A stretch of DNA of 64,000 nt, taken from positions 1,736,001 to 1,800,000 of the forward strand of contig NZ_CP092891.1 of NCBI RefSeq assembly GCF_026559675.1. Reading direction: 5' to 3'. The DNA comes from Microbacterium oxydans (GTDB lineage: Bacteria > Actinomycetota > Actinomycetes > Actinomycetales > Microbacteriaceae). A program made the position numbers and the translations under genes. This document shows, piece by piece, positions 1 to 9,494 of this stretch. Numbering within the stretch: position 1 is the stretch's first letter; each line of letters starts with the position of its first letter. The notes under the pieces are model-generated. The model did not search any database, was not told the DNA's origin, and worked only from the letters and a program-made list of their open reading frames with translations.

Positions 1-80
1 GGGTGTGTGTCTCCTTCTCTGAGAGACGGGCGGCCTCTCCGTCGAGCGAGCCTAGGAGGGGCGGACACGTCGTCGTCGGA

Positions 81-110
81 GTCCGAACGAGTCCGAACAA
101 GTCCGAACGG
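81..110. repeat. Three tandem 10-bp repeats, GTCCGAACRA
   Basis: Three head-to-tail copies of GTCCGAAC plus two variable bases sit at 81-90, 91-100 and 101-110, in exact 10-bp phase and about 30 bp upstream of a -10 box. That spacing puts one copy per helical turn on the same DNA face. Inference: an operator for a regulator binding direct repeats, perhaps the product of the next gene. Confidence 0.6.
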
Positions 111-141
111 TGGGGGCGCATCCGGTGACGACGGCCTGCCA

Positions 142-147
142 TAGGCT
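142..147 (+). promoter_or_regulatory. -10 box TAGGCT, leaderless start
   Basis: TAGGCT lies exactly 6 nt before the ATG at 154, so transcription should start at or next to the start codon. No Shine-Dalgarno sequence is present. Several other genes in the window share this geometry. Confidence 0.55.
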
Positions 148-153
148 CGACTC

Positions 154-2607
154 ATGCCCGCTCCGCGCACCCTCGATGAGCTCTGCATCGGGCTCGGACG
201 GCTGCGGGCGGCCGCGGGCTCGCCGTCGTATGCGGAGATCGCCCGACGCATCGGTCGGGTGCGCGATGGCGCGGAGCCGCCCAAGGTGACGGTCTACGAC
301 TGCTTCCGTCCCGGGCGCCGGCGCGTGGACGATCGGCTCGTCGGGGACATCGTGCTGGTCCTCGGCGGCACACCCGATGCAGGGGAGCGGTGGCGCGAGA
401 CCGCGCGCATGCTCAACGGGGAGAGGTCCGGCGTCCACATCGAGGTGACGCTCGCCGTCCGCGATGCCCCGGGCGCCGCGATCGGCAGGGAGGATCTGCT
501 CGCCGTCCTGCCGGATACCGACGTGCTGGTCCTGACCGGGCTCCCGGGGGCGGGCAAGAGCACCGTGGCAGCGGCGGCGGCCGGATCGGAGCCCGTGCTC
601 ACCGTGCAGCTGCGCGAGTCGGAGCCCGAGCGTCCGCACGCCGACCCGATCGACATCCTGCGCCGCATGCTGGGGGCGCTCGGTGTGCGCTCGCTGCCGT
701 ACGAGCTGCCGCGGCTCCGCGAGAGGCTGCAGACGACCGCGGGGGGCATGACCGTGATCCTGGAGGACGCCGCCGATGCGCGACGGCTCTCCGCGCTCCT
801 CGTCCCCGGGGTGCGATTCCTCGTGACGTCGCGGGGCGACCTGGGAGGACTGGAGGAACGCATCCGCTCGAGCGACCTCCGCCTCGCACGGGTCCTCGTG
901 CCGCCGATGGCCGAGGACGACGCGCGCCGGCTGCTCGCGAGCCTGCTGTCGGCGGGCGATTCGGAGAGCCCCCGCGGCGTCGAGGGCGAGATCCGCGCCG
1001 ACGCGCTCCGGCGGATCGTCGCGGTGGGCGGGGGCCTCCCGCTCGATCTCGTGATGCTGGCCGGCATCGTCAGGGAGCACGACGGGTGGTCGTTCCAGGA
1101 TCTCGCGTCGCGCTTCGAGCATGAGCCCCGCGATGCCCGCATCCGTCCGGTCCTCGAGGCGGCCACACGCTCGCTGTCCCACGCGGAGGCCGACCTGCTC
1201 GCCGACGCCGCCCTGCTCGACAGCGGCATCGACGAGGACGTGCTCATCGCCGCCGGTGGCCCCGACGCCGCCGCGGACCTTGCGCGACTCCATGCCCGGC
1301 ACCTCGTCGAGCGGCAGGCCGGACACGTGCACATGCACGCCACGGTGTTCGCCTTCGCGGCCGAGCGATCGCGCTCGCTCCGGCCCTCATCTTCGCGGCG
1401 CGGCTTCGTGGCGAGGGCGTCGGAGGCCGTCCTGGTGCGGATCGGCGAGGATCCCGACTACGCGGCCCGCGAGGTCGCCACGGTGCTGGCCGTCGCGGCC
1501 GCGGCGCGGGAACACGGACAGGACGCCGCCGTCGAGCGGCTCGCCATCGCGGCCCATCCCGCTCTCTCGCGCTGGTCGCTGTGGGGCGAGTCGCTGCGGC
1601 TGCACGATCTCGCGGCCCGCGGCGAAGGACTCGACCTCGTGCCGGAGATCGCCCTCGGCGTGGCGCACTGCGCCGAGAAGCTCGGCCGCCTGGACGAGGC
1701 GCTGATCACGCTGCACCGGGTGCGCCGGATCGCGACCGGATCGGCGCTGGCGCGGACCTGGAACCAGATCGGCAACGTGCAGCGGTGGATGAGTCACCTC
1801 GACGACGCGCTCGAGTCCTATCGACGCGCGATCGGTCACGCCCGAGCCGCGGGGGACCGCGTCGTGGAAGGGCGCGCCACCGGGAACCATGCGGACACCC
1901 TCCGGATCCTCGCCCGGTACCCCGAGGCGCGGGACCGGTACGGCGTCGCGCTGACGATCGCGCGGGAAGAGGGCGACGACCTGAACGTGGCGGTCGTGCG
2001 CGGCAACCGGCCGCTGCTGCTGCTCGCCGTCGGGCAGCTCGACGAGGCCGAGGCGGAGCTCGAAGATCTGCTGGCCGAGTCGACCGTCGACTCGCTCCCG
2101 TTCGTGCGGAGAACCCTGGCGCTCGTGGCGGAGGCGCGCGGCGACGATGTGCGAGCCCGCGCGCTGTGCGCGACCGCGATGCGGACCGTGCAGATCGCGG
2201 GGGAGTTCGCCACCTCCGCCGACCTCGAGCTGCTGGGCGCCCGCATCGACGGCCGCGCCGGCGACGTCGCGAGGGCGACGGAGGTCGCCGGGAGCGTGCT
2301 GCGCGAGGCGGAGCGGGCGGGGTCGCCGTTGATCGCGACCGAGGCGGCGAACTCGCTGGCCGAGATCCTCGTGCGCGCGGCCGTCGGTGAGGCCGCGCCG
2401 ACCGGTCTGCTCGCCGATGCGGAGCGCCATGCCGGGGAGGCCCGCAGCACGGCCGAGGCGACGGGCGACCGGGCGGAGGTGGCACGCAGCGACGGGATCC
2501 TCGCCGCGATCGCCGCAGCGAGAGGGGACGCGGAGGCCGCCGCGGCATTCGCCCGGGCATCCGCGGAGGAGTACGCCCGCATCGGGCATCGGCTGCGACC
2601 GGCGTGA
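154..2607 (+). CDS. STAND-type ATPase/TPR transcriptional regulator
   Basis: An 817-residue protein. The N-terminus (about 8-70) resembles an XRE-like helix-turn-helix region. A P-loop, GLPGAGKST, is at 129-137, with an NB-ARC-like NTPase region to about 400. From about 450 to the end are Ala/Leu-rich helical repeats that read as TPRs. This layout is that of STAND signal-transduction ATPases related to the AfsR/LuxR-type large regulators, in which TPRs sense a ligand and nucleotide exchange switches the protein. No C-terminal HTH is seen, so DNA binding would have to be N-terminal. The ATG follows a -10 box by 6 nt and three 10-bp direct repeats lie upstream. The neighbouring genes do not reveal a target. 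Exact function unknown. Confidence 0.75.
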   Translation: MPAPRTLDELCIGLGRLRAAAGSPSYAEIARRIGRVRDGAEPPKVTVYDCFRPGRRRVDDRLVGDIVLVLGGTPDAGERWRETARMLNGERSGVHIEVTLAVRDAPGAAIGREDLLAVLPDTDVLVLTGLPGAGKSTVAAAAAGSEPVLTVQLRESEPERPHADPIDILRRMLGALGVRSLPYELPRLRERLQTTAGGMTVILEDAADARRLSALLVPGVRFLVTSRGDLGGLEERIRSSDLRLARVLVPPMAEDDARRLLASLLSAGDSESPRGVEGEIRADALRRIVAVGGGLPLDLVMLAGIVREHDGWSFQDLASRFEHEPRDARIRPVLEAATRSLSHAEADLLADAALLDSGIDEDVLIAAGGPDAAADLARLHARHLVERQAGHVHMHATVFAFAAERSRSLRPSSSRRGFVARASEAVLVRIGEDPDYAAREVATVLAVAAAAREHGQDAAVERLAIAAHPALSRWSLWGESLRLHDLAARGEGLDLVPEIALGVAHCAEKLGRLDEALITLHRVRRIATGSALARTWNQIGNVQRWMSHLDDALESYRRAIGHARAAGDRVVEGRATGNHADTLRILARYPEARDRYGVALTIAREEGDDLNVAVVRGNRPLLLLAVGQLDEAEAELEDLLAESTVDSLPFVRRTLALVAEARGDDVRARALCATAMRTVQIAGEFATSADLELLGARIDGRAGDVARATEVAGSVLREAERAGSPLIATEAANSLAEILVRAAVGEAAPTGLLADAERHAGEARSTAEATGDRAEVARSDGILAAIAAARGDAEAAAAFARASAEEYARIGHRLRPA

Positions 2608-2656
2608 CGCCACGGACGGGGCGGTCCTCGAGGCCTCCGGATGACAGGATGGAGGC

Positions 2657-5143
2657 ATGGACACAGCCAACCTCACCCGCGAGGAGACCGCCGCGCGATC
2701 CGCAGCGGTCACCGTGCACAGCATCCGCGTCGAACTCGATCTGACGGGCGCGCCGGAGCGTGCACGCACAGGCTTCCCGACCGTCACGACGCTCGAGTTC
2801 GACGCCACGGTCGACGCCACGTGGCTCGACTTCATCGGCGAAGAGGTGCGGCGGGTCGTGGTGAACGGCGCGGAGCAGGCGGTCGACTACGACGGCGCCC
2901 GGATCGCGCTGACGGGCCTCGGCGCCTCCAACGTGGTCCGCGTCGAGGCGGTCGGCGCGTACAGCCGCTCGGGCGAGGGACTGCACCGGTTCCACGACCC
3001 GGTCGACGACGAGACGTACCTGTACACGCAGTACGAGCCGGCGGACTCGCGACGGGTCATGGCCTGCTTCGAGCAGCCCGACATGAAGGCCGCCTACACG
3101 TTCCTGGTGGATGCGCCGACGGGGTGGGAGGTGCTCTCCAACCAGAGTCCCGCGCACACCGACCTCGGCGTCGGTGTGCAGCGCGTGGAGTTCGCTCCGA
3201 CCCTGCCGATCTCGAGCTACATCACCGCCGTCGCGGCCGGTCCCTACACGCGCGTCGACGGCACCTGGGAGCGCGACGAGCAGCACGTCGCGCTCGGCGT
3301 GTTCGTGCGACGGTCACTGGCGCCGCACCTGGAGGCGGAGGAGATCCTCGAGGTCACCCGACAGGGGCTCGACTTCTTCGCCGACGCGTTCGCCTATCCG
3401 TACCCCTGGGGCAAGTACGACCAGATCTTCGTTCCCGAGTACAACCTCGGCGCGATGGAGAACCCCGGACTGGTGACCTTCACCGAGGCGTACCTGTCGC
3501 GGGGTGCCGCCACCGAGGCGCAGCGCGCGGCCCGGGCGAACACGATCCTGCACGAGATGGCGCACATGTGGTTCGGCGATCTCGTGACCATGACGTGGTG
3601 GGACGACCTGTGGCTCAAGGAGTCCTTCGCGGACTACATGGGTGCGCATGCCTCCGCCGTCGCGACGCGCTTCCACGACGCCTGGGTCAAGTTCGCCGCG
3701 AGCCGCAAGGCCTGGGCGTACCAGCAGGACCAGCTGCCGACGACGCATCCGATCGTGGCGGACATCACCGATCTCGAGGCCGCGAAGCTGAACTTCGACG
3801 GGATCACCTACGCCAAGGGCGCGGCCGTGCTCAAGCAGCTCGTCGCCTTCGTCGGCGATGACGCGTTCTTCGAGGGCGCCCGCCGCTACTTCGCCGCCAA
3901 CGCCTTCGGGAACACCACGCTCGAGGACTTCCTGGTGCAGCTGAGCGCGGTCTCCGGACGCGACATGAGCGACTGGTCGGCGGCGTGGCTGCAGACCTCG
4001 GGCGTGTCGACGCTGTGGACCGAGACCGACGGCGAGGGGCGGAGCGTCCTGGTGCAGACCGACCCGCGCCCGCACCGGCTCCGCATCGGCCTGTACGCGC
4101 GCGTCGACGGGCGGATCGTGCGACGCGAGCAGCAGGAGCTCGATGTGATCGGCGAGCGGACCGCGGTGGATCTGCCGGAGGCCGACCTTGTCCTCCTCAA
4201 CGACGATGACCTCACGTACGCGAAGGCACGGCTGGACGAGCGCTCGCTCGCCACGGTCGAGGAGTCCCTGTCCGCGATCGACGAGCCGCTCGCCCGCGCG
4301 CTCGTCTGGTCGTCGCTGTGGAACGCCACGCGCGACGGCGAGCTCGACGCGGCGCGCTACGTGCGGATCGTGCGGACTCATGCCCCCGCCGAGTCGAACA
4401 TCGGGCTGCTGGCGGGTGTCCTCGCGAACGCCGCGTACGCGGTGCGTCACTTCGTCGCCGATGCCGACCGCGCCACCGAGCAGCGGACGTGGACCGAAGC
4501 CGCATGGAGCGCGCTGCAGGCCGCCGACGCCGGCAGCGATGCGCAGCTCTCCTGGGCGAGGGCGCTCGCGACGGCATCCGCCTTCGACGACGTGCACCAC
4601 GAGCAGGTGCGCGCCCTCCTGGACGGGGATGTGCCCGACGGCCTCGTCGTGGACCCTGATCTGCGCTGGCAGCTCCTCACGGCGCTCGTCACGACCGGGC
4701 ATGCGGACGCCGCTGACATCGCGGCCGAGCAGCAGCGGGACGACACCGGCAGCGGGCGCACCGCGGCACGACGGGCGCGGGCATCGCGTCCCGATGCCGC
4801 CGTACGGCGCGAGGCCTGGGACTCCGCGTGGGGTGATCTGTCGCTGAGTAACGACCACCTCGACGCCGAGATCGAGGGATTCCGGGCCGGTGGCCGTCGC
4901 GACCTCATCGCGGGCTTCGACGCGGCGTACTTCGACCGCATCGCGTCGGTCTGGAACGAGCGCAGCATCGAGATCGCGAGGCGGCTCGTCCTCGGACTGT
5001 TCCCCGCGACGGAGTCGCTGCAGCAGGTCGACTGGTGGCTCGCGGAGAACCCGGAGGCACCGGCAGCACTCCGACGCCTCGTGGTCGAGCAGCGCGATCA
5101 CCTCGCGCGCGAGCTCAGGGTGCGGGGAGTGCTGCCTCGCTGA
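2657..5143 (+). CDS. pepN: Aminopeptidase N (M1 family)
   Basis: An 828-residue cytosolic zinc metallopeptidase that removes N-terminal residues from peptides. The exopeptidase motif GAMEN is at 265-269. The zinc site HEMAH is at 299-303, with the third ligand E322 after the usual 18-residue gap, and E300 is the catalytic base. Length fits actinobacterial PepN, and the C-terminal helical domain reaches the end of the protein. CAGGAT lies 6 nt before the ATG, another probable leaderless start. Its 3' end overlaps the convergent phosphotransferase gene by 29 nt. Confidence 0.95.
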   Translation: MDTANLTREETAARSAAVTVHSIRVELDLTGAPERARTGFPTVTTLEFDATVDATWLDFIGEEVRRVVVNGAEQAVDYDGARIALTGLGASNVVRVEAVGAYSRSGEGLHRFHDPVDDETYLYTQYEPADSRRVMACFEQPDMKAAYTFLVDAPTGWEVLSNQSPAHTDLGVGVQRVEFAPTLPISSYITAVAAGPYTRVDGTWERDEQHVALGVFVRRSLAPHLEAEEILEVTRQGLDFFADAFAYPYPWGKYDQIFVPEYNLGAMENPGLVTFTEAYLSRGAATEAQRAARANTILHEMAHMWFGDLVTMTWWDDLWLKESFADYMGAHASAVATRFHDAWVKFAASRKAWAYQQDQLPTTHPIVADITDLEAAKLNFDGITYAKGAAVLKQLVAFVGDDAFFEGARRYFAANAFGNTTLEDFLVQLSAVSGRDMSDWSAAWLQTSGVSTLWTETDGEGRSVLVQTDPRPHRLRIGLYARVDGRIVRREQQELDVIGERTAVDLPEADLVLLNDDDLTYAKARLDERSLATVEESLSAIDEPLARALVWSSLWNATRDGELDAARYVRIVRTHAPAESNIGLLAGVLANAAYAVRHFVADADRATEQRTWTEAAWSALQAADAGSDAQLSWARALATASAFDDVHHEQVRALLDGDVPDGLVVDPDLRWQLLTALVTTGHADAADIAAEQQRDDTGSGRTAARRARASRPDAAVRREAWDSAWGDLSLSNDHLDAEIEGFRAGGRRDLIAGFDAAYFDRIASVWNERSIEIARRLVLGLFPATESLQQVDWWLAENPEAPAALRRLVVEQRDHLARELRVRGVLPR

Positions 5144-6017
5144 TCAGCTCTGCGGCCGCGTCGAAGCCGAGTGCGCGCAGATCGTCGCGGTCGTCGCTGG
5201 CATGGCAGAAGATGGCCGCGACGGCGGCGGCCCAGGCGCGCGCACGCGTCCAGGTCGCGTCGTCGTAGCGGTCGCCGGTGGCACGGCGGAAGATCTGCCG
5301 CCCGGCCCGGTCGAAGGCGAGCCAGCCCGCGGCGAGGTCGTAGGCGGGGTCTCCTGCCGTGACGTCGCCGAAGTCGATGAGCGCGGAGAGCCTGCCACCG
5401 TCGACCAGGATGTTCCCCGGGTGCAGGTCGCCGTGGATCCACACGGACTCGGCCGACGGCTCGGCCTCGAGACCCGTCCGCCAGAGGCGTCCGAGAGGAT
5501 GAGCGATCTCCGCGGGGAGTTCGTCGAGGCGGTTGCGGATGCTCTCGTCCCGGGTCGCCAGCGGAACGCCACGGACGGGATTGCGGGGCGCGTCCGCCGG
5601 GGCGGGTCGATGGAGCGCGAGCAGGGCGGCGGCGAGCTGCGCGGCCCACGTGGTGTTCTCGGCGCGCGCCAGGCCGAGTGCCTGCTGTCCGGGCAGCCAC
5701 GGCACGATCGCCCACGGCCACGGGAAGACCGGGGTCGGCGAACCGGCCCGCACGGGCAGCGGGGTGCGCACGTCCACGGCCGCCAGAAGGGGCGCGATCA
5801 ACGGCAGCGCTTCCTGCTCGTGCGAGATCAGAGGAGCCGACAGGCCCCGACGGGGGATGCGGACGGCGAGCTCGGCGCCCAGTCGCCAGGTCACGTTGTC
5901 CCAGCCCTCCGCGACGCGGGTGAGGGGGAGCAGCGCGAGATCGGGCGCGACGGTGCGGATGAGCGCGCGGACGCCGCGTTCGTCGAGTGCGTGCTCAGCG
6001 GCGGGGGAGTCCGCCAC
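5115..6017 (-). CDS. Aminoglycoside phosphotransferase-family kinase
   Basis: A 300-residue APH/choline-kinase-fold protein. The catalytic loop HGDLHPGN is at 195-202 and the Mg-binding IDFGD at 214-218. The family phosphorylates small-molecule hydroxyls (aminoglycosides, macrolides, homoserine, choline); the substrate cannot be read from sequence, so it should not be called a resistance gene. I chose the GTG at 6017, which lies 2 nt beyond the stop of the upstream hydrolase gene and suggests translational coupling. The frame stays open much further upstream, but that stretch is antisense to the hydrolase. Confidence 0.85.
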   Translation of the reverse strand: MADSPAAEHALDERGVRALIRTVAPDLALLPLTRVAEGWDNVTWRLGAELAVRIPRRGLSAPLISHEQEALPLIAPLLAAVDVRTPLPVRAGSPTPVFPWPWAIVPWLPGQQALGLARAENTTWAAQLAAALLALHRPAPADAPRNPVRGVPLATRDESIRNRLDELPAEIAHPLGRLWRTGLEAEPSAESVWIHGDLHPGNILVDGGRLSALIDFGDVTAGDPAYDLAAGWLAFDRAGRQIFRRATGDRYDDATWTRARAWAAAVAAIFCHASDDRDDLRALGFDAAAELISEAALPAP

Positions 6018-6019
6018 GA

Positions 6020-6658
6020 TCAGAGATCGAGCGTGTCGCCGGGTTCCAGCACGGAGAACTCGCCGCCACCCTGCTCGGTCGCCCACTGCAGACGCTGACG
6101 GTGCATGTTCTTGCCGATCGTCGACAGGGTCATGTCGTGGGTGCCGAAGGCGCGACGCGGTGCAACGGCCAGGACGAAGTCGATGGCGTCGCCGACCTTG
6201 AGCCACGGCGCCCCCAGCGGCGCGGCGAGGGTTCCCACCGTGACGCCCTCCGGGACCGCGTACGAGTCGCCCGGGTAGTAGAGCTCGTCGTTCACGAGCA
6301 CCCCGACGTTCTCGACGACGGGAAGGGAGGAGTGGATGATCTCGTGCGTCCCGCCGAAGAAGCGCAGCGTGAATCCGTCGACCTCGACGGTGCCGCCGGG
6401 GGACACGACGGTGATGTCGTACCCCTCCGCGGCGCGTGCGACGCCGGACGGAGCGAAGATCGGCGTTCCCGGCGCCGCGGTCAGCAGGCGATCGAGGTGC
6501 TCCGGCGTCCAGTGGTCCGGGTGCTCGTGGGTGAGCACGATCCCCGAGAGACCGGACAGGTCGGACAGTGGAGTGGTGAAGGATCCGGGGTCGATCACGA
6601 GGGTCTTCCCGTTCGCATCCAGACGGAGGGCGGCATGTTCGAACTTGGTGACGCGCAT
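6020..6658 (-). CDS. MBL-fold metal-dependent hydrolase (UlaG-like)
   Basis: A 212-residue metallo-beta-lactamase-fold protein with the metal motif HEHPDH at 44-49 and further His/Asp ligands downstream (GTHE, PGDS, GTHD). The compact form resembles UlaG-like/YtkL-type hydrolases of unclear substrate. I use the ATG at 6658 rather than the in-frame ATG ten codons upstream, because the family begins near the beta strand VTKFEHA and the purine-rich GAAGGAG lies just upstream. It is first in a two-gene unit with the APH-family kinase. Confidence 0.85.
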   Translation of the reverse strand: MRVTKFEHAALRLDANGKTLVIDPGSFTTPLSDLSGLSGIVLTHEHPDHWTPEHLDRLLTAAPGTPIFAPSGVARAAEGYDITVVSPGGTVEVDGFTLRFFGGTHEIIHSSLPVVENVGVLVNDELYYPGDSYAVPEGVTVGTLAAPLGAPWLKVGDAIDFVLAVAPRRAFGTHDMTLSTIGKNMHRQRLQWATEQGGGEFSVLEPGDTLDL

Positions 6659-6807
6659 GACAGCAGTCAACTCCTTCGCCCGCGTCACGGCAAACGAAAA
6701 TGGCGCGCCACGCCCGGGCGTCGAGCACGGGCGGCCTCGATTTGGCGCAGCGAGAATCGCCGTGGCATACTTGAACGGTTGTCGCGCGACGGAAACGTTC
6801 GCCAGAC

Positions 6808-6880
6808 GGCCCCATCGTATAGCGGCCTAGTACGCCGCCCTCTCACGGCGGTAACGCGGGTTCGAATCCCGCTGGGGTCA
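6808..6880 (+). tRNA. tRNA-Glu (CTC)
   Basis: A full cloverleaf can be folded. The acceptor stem GGCCCCA pairs with TGGGGTC. The anticodon stem CCGCC/GGCGG encloses the loop CTCTCAC with anticodon CTC, and the T-arm is GCGGG-TTCGAAT-CCCGC. The discriminator is A6880 and CCA is not encoded. It reads the GAG codon, dominant in this GC-rich genome. Confidence 0.93.
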
Positions 6881-6881
6881 C

Positions 6882-6927
6882 ACAACAAAGAGAAGGCCTC
6901 CGGTTCGCCGGGGGCCTTCTTCGTTGT
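6882..6927 (+). terminator. Terminator after tRNA-Glu
   Basis: A long near-perfect hairpin immediately after the tRNA: the ACAACAAAG...GAAGGC arm pairs with GCCTTC...TTCGTTGT around a TTCG tetraloop. The right arm is T-rich. Confidence 0.85.
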
Positions 6928-6965
6928 CCGCCCTTCGTCGTCGTTCTTCAGAGGCCGGGTACTCC

Positions 6966-8279
6966 TCAGGGTGCCGTGGAGCGCGTCAGCCACAGTGCCG
7001 CCGCCGCGCCGGCCGCGGCGATCGCGGCGAGGGGGAAGTCCAGCCCGTACGCGGTGATCGCGATGATCGGAGCGACGAAGACGAGGACGGCGAGCACCGT
7101 CGTCAGGGTCGCGGGCCGGAGCGGACGGCCGAGAGGAGGAACCTTCTCGAAGCGGCCCAGCCACCGGGAGAGCAGCAGGACGACGGCCAGCACCACGACG
7201 AAGAACACCGGGCGCGTCCACCACCACGCCGGGCTTCCCGGAGCGGGCAACGGGAGCGGCAGGAGGAGCTCCACGCCGATGAGCACCATGATCGTCGGGA
7301 GGTGCCAGAGGTAGATCGTCATCAGCCGGGAGCCGACCAGGAACACGGCGCCCTGCGCGGCACGCGTGCGCATGAGGGCGGTAAGGGGCGCGTGCAGGAG
7401 TGTCAGCGCCGATGCCTGGATGACCGCCAGCACGGCCATCGTGGCGGTCGGCGGCCACTGGTTCCCGAGCATGCTCTGCGTGTAGCCGCCGAGCGACACG
7501 AGCCCCCAGAGAACGCCGTAGCCGCCCACGATCGCCCCGAGGAGCTGCCACCAGGGGCGGCGGGCGAACCAGCCGTCGTAGAGGAAGAAGCCGACCTGCT
7601 GCGCGAAGAGCCAGACGAACAGGACGTTGGGGATGCCGAACAGCTCCTGTCCGAGGCCGTAGCCGCCGGGAGTGACGGGGTCGATCCCGAGGACCCCGCC
7701 GATGAAGAGGAACCGGAAGGCGTCGACGGCCAGTGCCGCGGCGAACAGGAACAGGAGGATCCAGGCGCCGTACCGCTCGTGCAGGCGCATCATGGTCGGA
7801 GCCAGGGCCTGCGCCGTCATGTAGGCCGCGAGGAACCAGAGCGGCGATCCGACCCCGATCGCGATCGTGTCGACGAGTCCCTGATCGATCCCGAGCATCC
7901 TCGTCGCCCCGAGCGTGACCGTGAAGAACAGCAGAACGGGCAGCGCGGGGCGGGCGAGGCGCGCCAGTCGCACGCGGACGAACGCGTCGGCCGTCTCACC
8001 GCGGGCGACGGCAGAGCGCCAGCCTGCCCGCGCCGCGTAGCCGCCGACGACGAAGAACAGCGGCATGATGTTCGCGATCCAGGACGCCGCCGTGAACCAG
8101 GACTGGGCCTCGACCGTCTTCTCGATCAGCAGCGACCCGTCGGCTGCGCGTCCCACCCCGGTGAAGAGGACGTGCACGAAGACCACGAGCAGGACGCAGG
8201 CGACGCGCACCAGATCGAGAGTGAGATCGCGCCCGGCCGGCACTGTCCTGGTCGTCGGTTCGGTCGCAGCGCTGCTCAT
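6966..8279 (-). CDS. Acyltransferase-3 family membrane protein
   Basis: A 437-residue integral membrane protein of the acyltransferase-3 (OafA/YrhL) family, with about ten hydrophobic segments. The N-terminal signature LVRVACVLLVVFVHVLF carries the usual early His in the first membrane helix. These enzymes acylate extracytoplasmic sugars, lipids or peptidoglycan; the acceptor here is unknown. The ATG at 8279 is preferred over one 11 codons upstream. TAAGGT lies 8 nt before it, compatible with a nearly leaderless transcript. No neighbour suggests a pathway. Confidence 0.8.
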   Translation of the reverse strand: MSSAATEPTTRTVPAGRDLTLDLVRVACVLLVVFVHVLFTGVGRAADGSLLIEKTVEAQSWFTAASWIANIMPLFFVVGGYAARAGWRSAVARGETADAFVRVRLARLARPALPVLLFFTVTLGATRMLGIDQGLVDTIAIGVGSPLWFLAAYMTAQALAPTMMRLHERYGAWILLFLFAAALAVDAFRFLFIGGVLGIDPVTPGGYGLGQELFGIPNVLFVWLFAQQVGFFLYDGWFARRPWWQLLGAIVGGYGVLWGLVSLGGYTQSMLGNQWPPTATMAVLAVIQASALTLLHAPLTALMRTRAAQGAVFLVGSRLMTIYLWHLPTIMVLIGVELLLPLPLPAPGSPAWWWTRPVFFVVVLAVVLLLSRWLGRFEKVPPLGRPLRPATLTTVLAVLVFVAPIIAITAYGLDFPLAAIAAAGAAAALWLTRSTAP

Positions 8280-8333
8280 GGCACTCGACCTTAGCGGCCC
8301 GGGGGAGGGCACTGAGGTTCCGGCGGCGGATTC

Positions 8334-9494
8334 TCAGATCTCGTCGGTGTCCGTCTGCTCCGTAGCCGTCTGCGCGGACCGCGCACTCGCGCGGCGACGG
8401 TTCCGGCGTGCCCGGCGGATCAGCCAGATGACCAGCACCACGACGCCGGCGACCGCGATCCACGGGAGGAGGAACCCGACCGCGATCACGAGGGCGTTCA
8501 GCGACACGACGAGACCGTTCCAGCCGGCCAGGAGGCCGTCGCCGAAGCCCGCGGGGTCGGCGGTGGTGGCCGCGGCCTCGCGCGTCAGCTGCACCTGCAG
8601 CGACGACATCGCGACCTGATCCTGCAGCGCCTCGAGCTGCTGCTCGTAGGACTCGAGCTGGGCCTGCCGGTCGGTGAGCGCGACCTCCGCCTCGATCAGC
8701 TCGGAGACGCTGCCGGACTGCGCCATCAGCTCGGTGAGGCGCTCGACCGAGGCCTTCGTGGAGTCGACACGGGCCTGGAGGTCGATCGAGACCGATGTCA
8801 CGTCCTGCTTCGACGTCGACGACGAGAGCACCTCGCCGGTGTCGCCGAGCGCCGCGATGACGTCGGGAAGATCGGCGGAGGGCACGCGGATGCCGATCCA
8901 CCCGTACGCCGAATCGGCGGGTGCGGGCTCGGAGGTGCCGTCGACCGCGAGGGACTTGCCGATCTCGGTGCTCTCGACGTAGCCCCCGTGCTCCTCGGCG
9001 AGTGCCGCGATCGCGGTGGCAGCCTCGGGGATGCTCTTCACCTGCACGGTCGCCTGCGCCGTGGCGATGATCTCGCGGTCGCCGTCGGACACCGCGGTGC
9101 CGGGGAGCATGGCGCCGTCGAGACCCGGGCTCAGTGCGCCGTCCGGCAGCGACTCCGGCGCCACGCCCGTGATCTGGTCCGACGACGAGGACTCGGCCGA
9201 CGACTCCGCAGAGGTGTCGCCCGACGAGCCACCGGAGGTGCTCTGCCCCTCGACGGAGATCGACGAACCTGCGACGCTGCCCAGGATCGGGGGAGTGACG
9301 AGCACGCCGACCACGAACGCCGCGGCGATGCCGCCGCCCGTGAGCCAGCGCCGACGGCGGGTGCGGGCCTTCGCGACGGCCGGATTCGCGGGCGCGCGCT
9401 CCGTGGCGATCTCGGCGAACACCGACTCCTCGATACGTGCGATGGTCTCGTCGGACAGCGCGGGGAGGTCGTCGTGGACGTTCTGGTCGTTCAT
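8334..9494 (-). CDS. DUF4349 membrane protein, partner of the ECF sigma gene
   Basis: A 386-residue protein. A charged cytosolic N-terminus is followed by a TM helix near 50-70, a Ser/Gly-rich linker (about 75-120), a DUF4349 domain with a central coiled coil (KASVERLTELMAQSG region), a second TM segment near 340-370 and a basic Arg-rich tail. The ATG overlaps the stop of the sigma-factor gene (ATGA at 9494-9491), so the two are translationally coupled. The position and the cytosolic N-terminal segment suggest an anti-sigma or envelope-sensing role, but no canonical zinc anti-sigma motif (HxxxCxxC) is visible. Confidence 0.8.
   Translation of the reverse strand: MNDQNVHDDLPALSDETIARIEESVFAEIATERAPANPAVAKARTRRRRWLTGGGIAAAFVVGVLVTPPILGSVAGSSISVEGQSTSGGSSGDTSAESSAESSSSDQITGVAPESLPDGALSPGLDGAMLPGTAVSDGDREIIATAQATVQVKSIPEAATAIAALAEEHGGYVESTEIGKSLAVDGTSEPAPADSAYGWIGIRVPSADLPDVIAALGDTGEVLSSSTSKQDVTSVSIDLQARVDSTKASVERLTELMAQSGSVSELIEAEVALTDRQAQLESYEQQLEALQDQVAMSSLQVQLTREAAATTADPAGFGDGLLAGWNGLVVSLNALVIAVGFLLPWIAVAGVVVLVIWLIRRARRNRRRASARSAQTATEQTDTDEI

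Noticed and set aside
1706..3286. 526-codon minus-strand frame across the regulator/pepN boundary
   Set aside because: Antisense to two well supported genes with no recognisable motif.
6018..6815. Upstream extension of the APH-family kinase frame to 6815
   Set aside because: The extra 266 codons lie antisense-like within the hydrolase gene and into the tRNA region. The GTG at 6017 gives the normal family length and a 2-nt gap to the upstream stop.
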